A stretch of 64,000 nt of DNA from UBA4781 sp963556045 (GTDB lineage Bacteria > Chloroflexota > Anaerolineae > Anaerolineales > Anaerolineaceae), in the NCBI GenBank assembly GCA_963556045.3, contig CAUVYA020000002.1:1674001-1738000 (forward strand), in the 5' to 3' direction. Position numbers and translations under genes: made by a program. How positions within the stretch are numbered: the first letter of the stretch is position 1; each line of letters starts with the position of its first letter. Under the pieces are notes generated by a model. That model was not told the DNA's origin. It saw nothing but the letters and a program-made list of their open reading frames with translations, and did not search any database. Shown piece by piece: positions 51,889 through 61,042 of the stretch.

Positions 51889-54387
51889 TTGGCTGGTTTG
51901 GAGAAATTTACACAGAGTGCACGGCAGGTTCTAAGCCTGGCGCATCAAGAAGCCGAGAAATTACACCACCCGCAAATTCGGTCGGAGCATATTCTGCTGG
52001 GTCTTATTCAGGAGAATAACGGAGTTGCCGGACGGGTATTGCGAGAATTAGGTGTAGATCTGGAACGAGCACGCGAGATGGTATTGCGCGTGACGGGTAT
52101 GGGTACGGTTACCCAATCACGCCTCGATCTTTCGGCTGAAGCGCAGAAGATCATCTCTCTTTCCCTGGAAGAAGCGAGGAAGATGAACAGCCGCTATATC
52201 AGCACCGAACATCTTCTACTGGCAATTGTCAATTCGAATGAAGGAATTTGCGAGGATGTTCTGGCAAAACTAGGGGTGACCTATGAACAGGTGCGCCGTC
52301 AGATCACACGTGAGATCAACCAGAAACAGGCGCCCCTGACACGCATGGATGATACCGGTGAACCGGTCAAGGCGAGCGCAAAACGCGCCAAGAAAACCCC
52401 GCTGGTCGATCAACTGGCTGTTGACCTGACAACCCAGGCGGAAGAAGGGAAATTAGACCCGGTCATTGGGCGCGAAAAAGAGATCGAACGGGTTGTGCAG
52501 ATACTGGCACGCCGCACCAAAAACAACCCCGCTCTGATCGGGGAACCAGGGGTGGGAAAGACCGCTATTGTGGAGGGTCTTGCCCAGCGTATTACCGAAG
52601 GAGATGTGCCGATCCCGCTGCTTGGCAAGCGCGTACTGCGCCTGGATGTGGGATCGCTTGTAGCGGGTACCATGTACCGCGGACAGTTTGAAGAGCGTTT
52701 GAAGCGAGTCATTGATGAGTTGAAGCGCTCTGATGCCATTCTCTTCATTGATGAAGTACACATGCTGGTAGGCGCCGGATCGGCTGGTTCCTCTGTGGAT
52801 GCCGCAAACATCCTGAAACCGGCACTTTCACGTGGAGAATTACAGGTGGTCGGTGCCACAACACTGGATGAATATCGCAAGAACATCGAAAGCGATGCAG
52901 CCCTTGAGCGTCGTTTCCAGCCGGTGGTGGTCAACGAACCCAGCAAAGAAGAAACGCTTGCTATCCTGCGTGGAATTCGCAAGAATTACGAGGATCATCA
53001 TCATCTGGTGATATCTGATGAAGCACTTGATGCCGCGGTGAATCTTTCAGCCCGCTACATTACAGATCGTTTTCTACCCGATAAAGCCATTGACCTGATC
53101 GATGAAACCTCATCACGAGTACGTATGTATAAAAGTGAATCAGCCAAAGAAACCAAACATATTACGGACGATCTCAGGCAGATGCGGGCGAAACATTCAG
53201 ATTTAATGGAACAGGGCGCGGAAGAAAGCGCACTGGAAATCGTGGCACAGATAAAGGAACTGGAAGGAAAGATCAACGCGATCAAGGACCAGTGGGATCG
53301 AAAGAGCAGTCCCGTTGTACAGGCTGATGATATTGCGGAATTGGTTTCCATGTGGACGGGTGTGCCTATCATGCAGCTTGCACAGGAAGAAACAGTTCGT
53401 TTGTTGAACCTTGAAAAAGAATTACACGAGATGATCGTTGGGCAGGAAGAAGCCATTGAAAAGATCGCCCGTGCTGTCAGGCGGGGCAGAGCAGGGCTTA
53501 AAGACCCCAAACGACCGATCGGGTCCTTCATGTTCCTCGGACCAACCGGCGTGGGAAAGACCGAACTTACCAAAGCGCTGGCACGAATTCTGTTTGGCAG
53601 CGAAGACGCTCTCATTCAATTGGATATGTCCGAATTTATGGAACGACATACCGTCAGTCGTCTTATGGGTTCACCCCCCGGATACGTTGGTTATGAAGAT
53701 GCGGGTCAGCTTACCGAAGCCATTCGGCGCCGCCCTTATTCGATCGTAGTCTTCGATGAGGTTGAAAAAGCCCATCCGGAAGTCCATAATACGCTGCTGC
53801 AGATACTGGAAGAAGGACAATTGACCGATGCGCACGGGCGCAAGGTTAATTTCCGCAACGCCATCATTGTGATGACTTCCAACATCGGGGCAGAAATGAT
53901 CAAGCGTCAATCTGGGCTGGGTTTTGTGCTGGAGCAGGATGAGAAAAAAGAAGAAGAGCATATTTATACCGAAATGCGAGAAAAGCTGCTGGATTCACTC
54001 AAGAAAGCTTTCCGCCCTGAATTTCTCAACCGCCTGGATAATGTGATCGTTTTCCATTCATTGAATAGAGATCATATTCACCAGATCGCTGAAATGGAAT
54101 TGACCAAAGTTGCCAATCGTCTGTCTGAAAGGGAGATCCGTTTACGTGCCAGCCAGGCAGCAATCGATAAAGTGGCTGAAAAGGGATACGATCCTGATAT
54201 GGGGGCGCGACCATTGCGACGGGTTATCCAATTGGATATTGAAGATAAGTTATCAGATGCGCTGCTTTCTGAAACCTTCCATGATGGAGATGATATCCTG
54301 GTGGATGTAGATGACGATGGGAATTTTATCCTGGAGAAGGACAAAGAACGCCAGGTTATTGGCAGCGCTGATAAAATTGGTATGTAA
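51889..54387 (+). CDS. clpC: ATP-dependent Clp protease ATP-binding subunit ClpC
   Basis: An 832-residue Hsp100 AAA+ unfoldase. Two Clp_N repeats (residues ~3-145), D1 with Walker A GEPGVGKT (218-225), a UVR/coiled-coil insert near 420-450 (LMEQGAEESALEIVAQIKELE), D2 with GPTGVGKT (551-558), sensor and the D2-small C-terminal domain. It feeds substrates to ClpP. The start is TTG at 51889 behind AAAGGAG. It is followed by a terminator, then radA. No mcsA/mcsB or ctsR genes lie next to it, unlike Bacillus. Confidence 0.94.
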   Translation: MAGLEKFTQSARQVLSLAHQEAEKLHHPQIRSEHILLGLIQENNGVAGRVLRELGVDLERAREMVLRVTGMGTVTQSRLDLSAEAQKIISLSLEEARKMNSRYISTEHLLLAIVNSNEGICEDVLAKLGVTYEQVRRQITREINQKQAPLTRMDDTGEPVKASAKRAKKTPLVDQLAVDLTTQAEEGKLDPVIGREKEIERVVQILARRTKNNPALIGEPGVGKTAIVEGLAQRITEGDVPIPLLGKRVLRLDVGSLVAGTMYRGQFEERLKRVIDELKRSDAILFIDEVHMLVGAGSAGSSVDAANILKPALSRGELQVVGATTLDEYRKNIESDAALERRFQPVVVNEPSKEETLAILRGIRKNYEDHHHLVISDEALDAAVNLSARYITDRFLPDKAIDLIDETSSRVRMYKSESAKETKHITDDLRQMRAKHSDLMEQGAEESALEIVAQIKELEGKINAIKDQWDRKSSPVVQADDIAELVSMWTGVPIMQLAQEETVRLLNLEKELHEMIVGQEEAIEKIARAVRRGRAGLKDPKRPIGSFMFLGPTGVGKTELTKALARILFGSEDALIQLDMSEFMERHTVSRLMGSPPGYVGYEDAGQLTEAIRRRPYSIVVFDEVEKAHPEVHNTLLQILEEGQLTDAHGRKVNFRNAIIVMTSNIGAEMIKRQSGLGFVLEQDEKKEEEHIYTEMREKLLDSLKKAFRPEFLNRLDNVIVFHSLNRDHIHQIAEMELTKVANRLSEREIRLRASQAAIDKVAEKGYDPDMGARPLRRVIQLDIEDKLSDALLSETFHDGDDILVDVDDDGNFILEKDKERQVIGSADKIGM

Positions 54388-54405
54388 GTGTTATGAGTCT
54401 TAAAG

Positions 54406-54437
54406 AAAGGGAAGATGATGATTCATCTTCCCTTTTT
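54406..54437 (+). terminator. terminator of clpC
   Basis: 13-bp perfect stem (aaagggaagatga and its complement) with a tetraloop, then TTTTTCCG; 18 bases after the clpC stop. Confidence 0.88.
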
Positions 54438-54463
54438 CCGTTTTATACTTAGTGTGAATTGCT

Positions 54464-55858
54464 ATGGTGAAACTACAAACACGTTATGTATGTCAGAATT
54501 GCGGACGCGTTTCTGTGAAAGCGCTTGGGCGCTGCCCGCAGTGTGGTGAATGGGACTCGATGGTGGAAGAGGTCGTTCAAGCCAGTACAGACGATCGCAA
54601 AAGCAATGCCTCTAGACTTACTCATTCCAAGCCCCTGAAAATGGACGAGATCAGCGCCGAGAATACTCAGCGCTGGGATGTGGGTATCGCTGAATTCTCG
54701 CGTGTTCTGGGCGGCGGGATCGTGCCGGGATCTATTGTACTGGTGGGCGGTGACCCGGGAATTGGAAAATCTACCCTGCTTTTGCAAGTAGCTCTGGAAT
54801 TTGCCCGGCAGCGCAACGTACTCTATGTTTCAGGAGAAGAATCTGGGCAGCAGATAAAAATGCGTGCTCAGAGATTGACGAAAAAACCAAATCCTGAAGA
54901 ACCCATTCAATTTCCCCAGAATCTCTACCTTCTCATGGAAACAGATCTTGATGCCATCCTGGCACATGCTCAAAATATTGGTCCGCAATTATTGATCGTA
55001 GATTCTATCCAAACCATGGCGATGAGCGCCTTTACTTCCAGCGCGGGGTCGGTTACCCAGGTTAGGGAATGTGCTTCACGTTTGCGCGAATTTGCTAAAT
55101 CCAGCGGCATTACCGTGTTCCTGATCGGGCATGTGACAAAAGAAGGCATGATCGCAGGTCCGCGTGTGCTGGAACACATCGTCGATACGGTCATGCAGCT
55201 GGAAGGGGATCGCTTTCAGTCTTACCGCATATTACGCACGATGAAAAATCGTTTCGGTCCGACATCTGAAGTGGGTGTTTTTGAGATGCGCGAAGCAGGG
55301 ATGGTAGAAGTCTCCAACCCTTCAGAGGCGTTTCTCGCAGAACGCATGCAGAACACACCCGGCTCAGCGGTGGCAGTTGCCATGGAAGGAACTCGCCCAT
55401 TATTGATCGAAATCCAGGGATTGACCAGCACCACCAACTTTGGCAATCCACGGCGCACATCCAATGGCGTTGATTTCAACCGCCTGTTACTGGTCATTGC
55501 GGTACTTACTCGACGCAATAGACTCAAACTGTACGACCAGGATGTTTTTGTCAATGTAGTAGGTGGTTTCAGCGTGGATGAACCGGCAGCAGACCTGGCG
55601 ATTGCTGCCGCCATTGCTTCTTCGCTATTAGACAAATCAGTTTACCCTGATATGGTACTGATCGGGGAGGTGGGGTTATCCGGCGAATTGCGCTGGGTAA
55701 ATCAGATGAACGCCCGCTTGAAGGAAGCCGCGAAAATGGGCTTTAAAAAAGCCATTATCCCGAGAAGACTGCGCAAAGGTGAGGCGCTGCCATCAGGAAT
55801 TGAAATTATTGAAGCCCGTTCATTGCGCGATGCGGTACAATCAGCCCTTATACAATGA
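54464..55858 (+). CDS. radA: DNA repair protein RadA
   Basis: A 464-residue RecA-like helicase/branch-migration protein. An N-terminal zinc finger (CQNCGRVSVKALGRCPQCGEWDSM, four Cys), Walker A GGDPGIGKST (residues 101-110 or so), the KNRFG motif in MKNRFGPTSE, and a C-terminal Lon-like domain (EVGLSGELRWVNQMNARLKEAAKMGFKKAIIP). It helps process recombination intermediates. It leads a plus-strand run with the DUF6391 and holA genes; gaps are only 17 and 4 bases. Confidence 0.95.
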   Translation: MVKLQTRYVCQNCGRVSVKALGRCPQCGEWDSMVEEVVQASTDDRKSNASRLTHSKPLKMDEISAENTQRWDVGIAEFSRVLGGGIVPGSIVLVGGDPGIGKSTLLLQVALEFARQRNVLYVSGEESGQQIKMRAQRLTKKPNPEEPIQFPQNLYLLMETDLDAILAHAQNIGPQLLIVDSIQTMAMSAFTSSAGSVTQVRECASRLREFAKSSGITVFLIGHVTKEGMIAGPRVLEHIVDTVMQLEGDRFQSYRILRTMKNRFGPTSEVGVFEMREAGMVEVSNPSEAFLAERMQNTPGSAVAVAMEGTRPLLIEIQGLTSTTNFGNPRRTSNGVDFNRLLLVIAVLTRRNRLKLYDQDVFVNVVGGFSVDEPAADLAIAAAIASSLLDKSVYPDMVLIGEVGLSGELRWVNQMNARLKEAAKMGFKKAIIPRRLRKGEALPSGIEIIEARSLRDAVQSALIQ

Positions 55859-55875
55859 TTTGAAAGAGGCGAGCT

Positions 55876-56394
55876 ATGGAAAACCTGTTGGAACTTGATC
55901 CTGTATGGAAAGTGCGCTCGAATCATTCGCTGGAACATGCTACCCTGCATGTTTTATCAACCAAAGTCTCCAGTACGCGGGTGAGCGGGTTATCCGATGC
56001 CGGTGGTTTCTGGCTGCTGGGGCATCTGCCAACCGACCTGGTATTGGAATCTGCACAGGAAGCACTGAACCGCTTGCAGAATGGAGAAAAGGGATTGGCA
56101 ATCCACGAGCATTGTGGATCAAATATGGTGCCCAGTATTATTGTAGCCGGTGGTCTTGCCTGGCTGGCAATGGCAGGTACCGACGATGATCTACGGAAGA
56201 AAACACGCCGCCTACCACTGGCAGTATTGCTGGCATTATTTGGCTATGAAGCCGCCAAACCGGTCGGACCAGTGCTGCAGGAAAAAGCTACCTCAACAGA
56301 TCACTTTGATAAGATGATTGTGCGAGAAGTACTGGTTTACAAACCGTATAATTTGATCATCCATCGCGTGATCACAGAATTTAAAGCCGGATAA
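55876..56394 (+). CDS. DUF6391 domain-containing protein
   Basis: A 172-residue protein. The DUF6391 core is NHSLEHATLHVLSTKVSSTRVSGLSDAGGFWLLGHLPTDLVLESAQEALNRL, with conserved His in an SLEHATLH motif. The second half has a hydrophobic segment (GGLAWLAMAG) and another from about residue 113 (LPLAVLLALFGYEAA). The function is not known; the paired His suggests metal binding. It sits 17 bases after radA and 4 bases before holA, so it is co-expressed with DNA metabolism genes. Confidence 0.85.
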   Translation: MENLLELDPVWKVRSNHSLEHATLHVLSTKVSSTRVSGLSDAGGFWLLGHLPTDLVLESAQEALNRLQNGEKGLAIHEHCGSNMVPSIIVAGGLAWLAMAGTDDDLRKKTRRLPLAVLLALFGYEAAKPVGPVLQEKATSTDHFDKMIVREVLVYKPYNLIIHRVITEFKAG

Positions 56395-56398
56395 AGGA

Positions 56399-57448
56399 AT
56401 GCCCGCTCAACAAACCCCTGAGGATGCTAATAAACCCTCCGTCTATGTCTTTCTAGGTGATGATCTTGACTCGATCCGTATGGTGGAAGCCAAATTCATT
56501 AAAGAAATTGGGAATCCAGAAATGGCTTCTCTCAACATCGTGCGTTTGCACGGACAGCTTGACTCATTGGATGATCTGGTTAAAAATGTGAGTTTGTTCC
56601 CATTTGGTGTGGAGCGGCGGCTGGTGATCTTTGCACAGCCTCTCGACCGCATTACAAAATCAGACAGTGATCGCTGGCAGCAGGTCATGGAACACATTCC
56701 GCCCACCACAGCCCTGGTGTTGGAGATTTTTAGCAATTGGGTAAAAACAAAAAAGGGATGGAAATGGGACTGCTATACATCCAATACATGGTTCGAAAAA
56801 TGGAGTACTCAAAAGGTCCCCTGGCTGTATGTACAGGAATTTCGTGTTCCCTCCCGATCCGCCCTGCCTGCCCGTATTCAACAGATGGTAGTTGAAGAGG
56901 GAGGTAAGATCCAGCGTCCTGCTGTACAGGAACTGGCTGCTATTGTAGGGGATGATGTTCTACTGCTCAGGCAGGAAGTAAAGAAATTATGCACGTATTC
57001 GGGTTTCGAGAGAGAAATTACACGGGAAGATGTTCGTGCACTGTGCACGCTCATCCCAGAAGAAGATGTTTTCGCCATGGTGGATGCCTTTGCATCGGGC
57101 AACACCAGCAGCGCGCTTCACCATTTGAAATTAATGTTTGCCAATCAGGATTATGTGCGGGTTTTCGCTATGATCGTACGACAATTTCGCATGGCATTGA
57201 TGACCAAAGAAGCACTGGCAGAGGGGATCAGCAGCGCAGATACCATCGCCGGGTTGATCCACGAACATCCTTATGTGGTCAAAAAAGTGATCCAGCAGTG
57301 CCGTCGTTTTACCTACCAGGAACTGGAACAGATCTACTATGCGCTGTATGAACTGGATGGTGAGATCAAGCGCGGCAATGTTCTCCCCGAAGTAGGATTG
57401 GAGCTGGTATTCTATGAAAAGGTCAGCGCTTCACTGGGTCAGGAATAG
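56399..57448 (+). CDS. holA: DNA polymerase III delta subunit
   Basis: A 349-residue AAA+-like clamp-loader subunit. N-terminal YVFLGDDLDSIRMVEAKFIKE begins the nucleotide-binding-like domain without a P-loop, as usual for delta. Helical blocks RIQQMVVEEGGKIQRPAVQELAAIVGDDVLLLRQEVKKL and FAMVDAFASGNTSSALHHL are typical. It opens the beta clamp. It ends the radA-DUF6391-holA run and overlaps the 3' end of galE (57439) by 10 bases. holB is far away at 9189. Confidence 0.92.
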   Translation: MPAQQTPEDANKPSVYVFLGDDLDSIRMVEAKFIKEIGNPEMASLNIVRLHGQLDSLDDLVKNVSLFPFGVERRLVIFAQPLDRITKSDSDRWQQVMEHIPPTTALVLEIFSNWVKTKKGWKWDCYTSNTWFEKWSTQKVPWLYVQEFRVPSRSALPARIQQMVVEEGGKIQRPAVQELAAIVGDDVLLLRQEVKKLCTYSGFEREITREDVRALCTLIPEEDVFAMVDAFASGNTSSALHHLKLMFANQDYVRVFAMIVRQFRMALMTKEALAEGISSADTIAGLIHEHPYVVKKVIQQCRRFTYQELEQIYYALYELDGEIKRGNVLPEVGLELVFYEKVSASLGQE

Positions 57449-58452
57449 TGCAGGATCGTATCGCGTACTTCACCCCATTTGAGGGCGTCCGCAATTCCCT
57501 GTTCGATCGAGAGTTCCGTTTTCCAATTCAATAATCTGGCTGCCAGGTCAGCATTGGCATACGCTCCGGCAGCATCGCCGGGACGGCGTGGACCCTCACG
57601 TTTGATAATGGCGTGACCGATGACCGATTCAAATGCGTTGACCAGTTCGCGTACGGTAACACCATTGCCAGAACCGAGATTAATGACCACATAATTCTCT
57701 GCCGGATTGCCCGCCCGTTTGAAAACTGCATCAAAGTCTGTAACAGCGTTGATGTGGGCGCGCACAAGATCCCAGATATGGATGTAATCGCGGATGCCGG
57801 TGCCATCACGGGTGGCATAATCGGTGCCGGTGATGACAAATTCAGGCAGCCTGCCGAGCTGAACTTCCACCATCTTGGCAACCACATGCGATGGATTCTT
57901 GTCGTGCAGTCCTGATCGCATCTGAGGGTCGGCGCCAATGGGGTTGAAATAGCGCAGAGCAATACCGTGCATACCATACGCCTGGCAAAAATCCCGCAAT
58001 ACCAGTTCCATCATCATCTTGGTGCGTGCGTATGGATTGGTGGGATTGAGCGGGGAGCTTTCGGTGACCATGAAACCAGGGACGGTGTCATAAATAGAAG
58101 CGGAGGAACTGAAAACGATCCGTTTGCAGCCTACCCTGTGAAGAGTATCAAACAATTCCAGTGATTTTCCGACGTTCTCTCGATAATATTCATAGGGTTT
58201 CTGGGTAGATTCAGGGACCACGATCAGTGCCGCACAGTGAATGACCGCTTCAATGTTGGGATGATCTTCAAAAATACCCTCTACCAGAGCCTTATCGGCG
58301 ATATCCCCGCGGTAAAAGGTGCGGTTTGCAGTGAATTCTGGACGACCGGTAACCAGTGAATCGAGAATAATGGGAGTATGTCCGTTGTCTTCGAGCGCAG
58401 AGGCGATCGTGCTGCCGATGTAACCAGCCCCTCCAGTTATCAAGAATTCCAT
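57439..58452 (-). CDS. galE: UDP-glucose 4-epimerase
   Basis: A 337-residue extended SDR: TGGAGYIGSTIA, SSSASIYD with the catalytic Ser, Tyr/Lys in NPYARTKMMMEL, then RYFNPIGADPQMRSG and DGTGIRDYIHIWDLV, the GalE signature. It interconverts UDP-glucose and UDP-galactose using bound NAD+. The start has GGAGGGAAC upstream. It follows the transaldolase gene by 38 bases on the same strand, and its stop region overlaps the convergent holA stop. Confidence 0.93.
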   Translation of the reverse strand: MEFLITGGAGYIGSTIASALEDNGHTPIILDSLVTGRPEFTANRTFYRGDIADKALVEGIFEDHPNIEAVIHCAALIVVPESTQKPYEYYRENVGKSLELFDTLHRVGCKRIVFSSSASIYDTVPGFMVTESSPLNPTNPYARTKMMMELVLRDFCQAYGMHGIALRYFNPIGADPQMRSGLHDKNPSHVVAKMVEVQLGRLPEFVITGTDYATRDGTGIRDYIHIWDLVRAHINAVTDFDAVFKRAGNPAENYVVINLGSGNGVTVRELVNAFESVIGHAIIKREGPRRPGDAAGAYANADLAARLLNWKTELSIEQGIADALKWGEVRDTILHYS

Positions 58453-58490
58453 GTTCCCTCCAATAATAAGCGATGTGGTAGATCAGAATA

Positions 58491-59129
58491 TTAAACGATG
58501 CCGGCACCATTGACGTGAAAATCGTCCACGGCTTTCTGGCTGAACTCTTCCTCAGCCAGTGTTCTTAACAGATCGAATTTAATGGTGAGGTGTTTGATGC
58601 CGGCGCAGGCGGCTTCATAGACCTCTTCTTTGTTTTTAAAACTGGCTGCCAGTACATCAATATCCTGGCTGCCAGCCAGCAGTTTCATTATTTTAGGACC
58701 CAGCTCCGCACCATCCGGCATCCATTGTTTGGCACGGTTATGGTAATAGATGGCATAGCGTGCACCACATGCCTGTGCAAGCAGAACCTGTACGGGAGAA
58801 AAGATAGCCGTGATGGCACAGGGGTAATCATCTGATAAGCGCGCGGCGGCTTGAAATCCAGGGGCGGTGGCAGGGATCTTCAGCACCAATTGATCCGAGA
58901 GCAGGTGATGCGCTTCTAGCGCTTCCTGCAGCATTCCTTCCACAGAGGGCGCTGTTAATTGATAAAAGACGTACCCATTCACCATTGCAGCTAATTGCTT
59001 CAAGGTTTCGCGGGCAGGCAGGGAGCTTTTTGCCAGCAGGCTCGGATTGGTGGTAACTCCCCCGATCCAGCCCCAACTGGCTGCCTGCTGTACTTCTTCT
59101 GGGATGGCGGAATCAATGTATAAGGTCAT
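58491..59129 (-). CDS. transaldolase-family protein (FSA/MipB-like)
   Basis: A 212-residue TIM-barrel enzyme. It has GWIGGVTTNPSLLAKS, the Schiff-base Lys in QLVLKIPATAPGF, and ITAIFSPVQVLLAQACGARYAIYYHNR. Size and pattern fit short transaldolases (TalC) and fructose-6-phosphate aldolase. Which one is not certain. It acts in the pentose-phosphate pathway or on related sugars and is co-directional with galE. Confidence 0.88.
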   Translation of the reverse strand: MTLYIDSAIPEEVQQAASWGWIGGVTTNPSLLAKSSLPARETLKQLAAMVNGYVFYQLTAPSVEGMLQEALEAHHLLSDQLVLKIPATAPGFQAAARLSDDYPCAITAIFSPVQVLLAQACGARYAIYYHNRAKQWMPDGAELGPKIMKLLAGSQDIDVLAASFKNKEEVYEAACAGIKHLTIKFDLLRTLAEEEFSQKAVDDFHVNGAGIV

Positions 59130-59235
59130 CTCATCTCCTGAATGATCGCGCTTTATTATATCCCCTTATAGTGATTCATCGATCCCCGATACCAGATCAA
59201 TACTCTCGCAATCGCTTATATTCAAACCGAATACA

Positions 59236-59254
59236 CACCATGATAAACATGGTG
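59236..59254. repeat. inverted repeat (hairpin) below yegP
   Basis: caccatg - 5 bases - catggtg, with further partial pairing outside. It lies past the stop of the minus-strand yegP gene. It may be a weak terminator; there is no strong T run. Confidence 0.35.
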
Positions 59255-59291
59255 AATGTGTTTGATCCCTGATAATCAAAAGCTGAAAGGA

Positions 59292-59624
59292 TTATTCAGT
59301 AAGGTCCTCGACTTTTGCCGAAGGGGCATTCTCTTTCACAGAGGCGATGCCGTTCTCCATGGCGGATTTGGAAGAATACATCTCACTTCTGCCGATGGGT
59401 TCGTTATTCTTGGCTTTCAGCACAAAATAGGGTTCACCCTTTTTGGATTCCAGACGTTCATATTGCCCGTCGAGTTTGGCATTTTTCTTGACAGACTCGA
59501 TCCCGTTCATAGCGCCTGATTTGCTGGTATAACGTTCGCTGGTAAGGATGATCTTGCCATTGGCTGCTTTCAGGTTGAACATGAACTGCGCCTTGCTGTT
59601 CTTAAGCTCGAATTTTCCTGTCAT
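59292..59624 (-). CDS. YegP-like DUF1508 protein
   Basis: A 110-residue protein of two DUF1508 repeats (about residues 3-49 and 53-100), each FELKNSKAQFMFNLKAANGKIILTSERYTSKSGAMNGIESVKKNA-like. The function is unknown though the fold is common in bacteria. It has an AAGGAGAT ribosome site. It is a single gene. Confidence 0.9.
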   Translation of the reverse strand: MTGKFELKNSKAQFMFNLKAANGKIILTSERYTSKSGAMNGIESVKKNAKLDGQYERLESKKGEPYFVLKAKNNEPIGRSEMYSSKSAMENGIASVKENAPSAKVEDLTE

Positions 59625-59748
59625 TGAGTATCTCCTTGTTATTATTGAATTCCATTTGCTTTCTATTATTATACAATTCGAATAATCCGGTACAACCTTC
59701 CAGAAAACTGATATAAATCTACTAGTTGTAGGTTTGAACAGGTAGAAT

Positions 59749-60177
59749 ATGGGAATGAGAACAATGGATAACGACGTTTTTCTGGATGAGAAGGAAATCC
59801 ATTATGATTTCATTCAGGCATCCGGTCCGGGCGGGCAGAATGTCAACAAGGTTGCCACGGCGGTGCAGCTGCGCTTTGATGTACTGCACAGCCGCTCTCT
59901 GTCAGAACCGGTGCGTCAGAGGCTGCTCCAAATGGCGGGAAATCGGATCAATAAAGAAGGGCAATTGATCATCAATGCCAGCCGCTACCGAACCCAGGAA
60001 ACCAATAAAGAAGATGCTTTCGATCGATTGATGACACTCATCAGGGAAGCGGCAAAACCGGTACGCAGGAGAAAGGCAACCAGACCAACACGTGCATCCG
60101 TTGAGCGCAGGTTGGATTATAAACGACGCCATGCGGACAAGAAACAAGGACGCCGTTTCTCTAACAGACAGGAATGA
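59749..60177 (+). CDS. arfB: ribosome rescue peptidyl-tRNA hydrolase ArfB (YaeJ)
   Basis: A 142-residue protein with the release-factor GGQ motif (FIQASGPGGQNVNKVATAVQLRFD) and a basic tail (RRRKATRPTRASVERRLDYKRRHADKKQGRRF) that enters the mRNA channel. It frees peptides from stalled ribosomes. The start at 59749 is one option; ATG at 59764 is another. Confidence 0.92.
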   Translation: MGMRTMDNDVFLDEKEIHYDFIQASGPGGQNVNKVATAVQLRFDVLHSRSLSEPVRQRLLQMAGNRINKEGQLIINASRYRTQETNKEDAFDRLMTLIREAAKPVRRRKATRPTRASVERRLDYKRRHADKKQGRRFSNRQE

Positions 60178-60180
60178 AAA

Positions 60181-60891
60181 TTAATCCTCGTAGATCTTTT
60201 TATATTCCGGTTCGTTGCGGATGTTCTTAAAATCAGGGTCTTCTCTGGACCATTCCTTCATATCCGGGCGCATCTTAAGCGCCTTTTTAAGAGTGGCGAT
60301 GGCTTCAGGTTTCATCTCTGAGACAGAATAGAAACAAGCCAGATTGTAAACAGCGATGTATTCCCATTCTGGCAGGATCTTGAGCTGAGCAACCAGGTTT
60401 TCCTGCAGGGCGACGCCCTCATCAAGTTTCCCGTGTTCGGCAAGATAGCGAGAAAAATGCCATTCATCATGCCAGCAATCTCCCAGAAATTGGTTATACA
60501 GCGCGCGACCATGCGTCCATTCGTATAATTCAGTATCGGTCAATTCTTTTTCAGAAAAAGAATCAAGCCATATGAGCGCACTTTCTCTTACCCTGGCATT
60601 TTCTTTCAGAACAGATTCCCAACTGTCATGGCAGTGTTCTTCCAACACCTGATCGTTGATCTGGTTGATATCTTCTGGTTCCTTCTTTATCTCTTTTCCA
60701 TCCGCACTATCCTGAAGGCGTTCGAGGAAGGTGTTCCACCAGAAAGTGCTGTGGACGAGTACGTCCTTGAAAGACCAGCGCTTTACAGAACCAATCTCAT
60801 CTTTTTCTTGTTCGGTCAGATTATCAAGGAGGTTTTGTTGATCGTTCGAAACAACCCCCATGATTTTCTTGATCTTATCTTTTATGGTCAT
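60181..60891 (-). CDS. DinB/ClbS-like protein with TPR-like C-terminus
   Basis: A 236-residue soluble protein. The first ~160 residues resemble the ClbS/DfsB branch of DinB-like four-helix proteins (KRWSFKDVLVHSTFWWNTFLERLQ and DCWHDEWHFSRYLAEHG, the last with a His/Asp/Glu pattern). The last ~70 residues contain a tetratricopeptide-like pair (WEYIAVYNLACFYSVSEMKPEAIATLKKALKMRPD). I do not recognise an exact family. Its stop lies 3 bases from that of the convergent arfB gene. Confidence 0.65.
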   Translation of the reverse strand: MTIKDKIKKIMGVVSNDQQNLLDNLTEQEKDEIGSVKRWSFKDVLVHSTFWWNTFLERLQDSADGKEIKKEPEDINQINDQVLEEHCHDSWESVLKENARVRESALIWLDSFSEKELTDTELYEWTHGRALYNQFLGDCWHDEWHFSRYLAEHGKLDEGVALQENLVAQLKILPEWEYIAVYNLACFYSVSEMKPEAIATLKKALKMRPDMKEWSREDPDFKNIRNEPEYKKIYED

Positions 60892-61042
60892 TTTATTTAC
60901 CTGTTCTTATTCCATTATTTCTTCATTGTAACAAACGCAAAGGGAGAAACCAATATACAATAGTCCTGGTCGTTGATGGATAGTATCATGGGATTGATTC
61001 TTCTCCGGGACAGCACCTGCCATCTTTCCAACAGCAGTTCCA

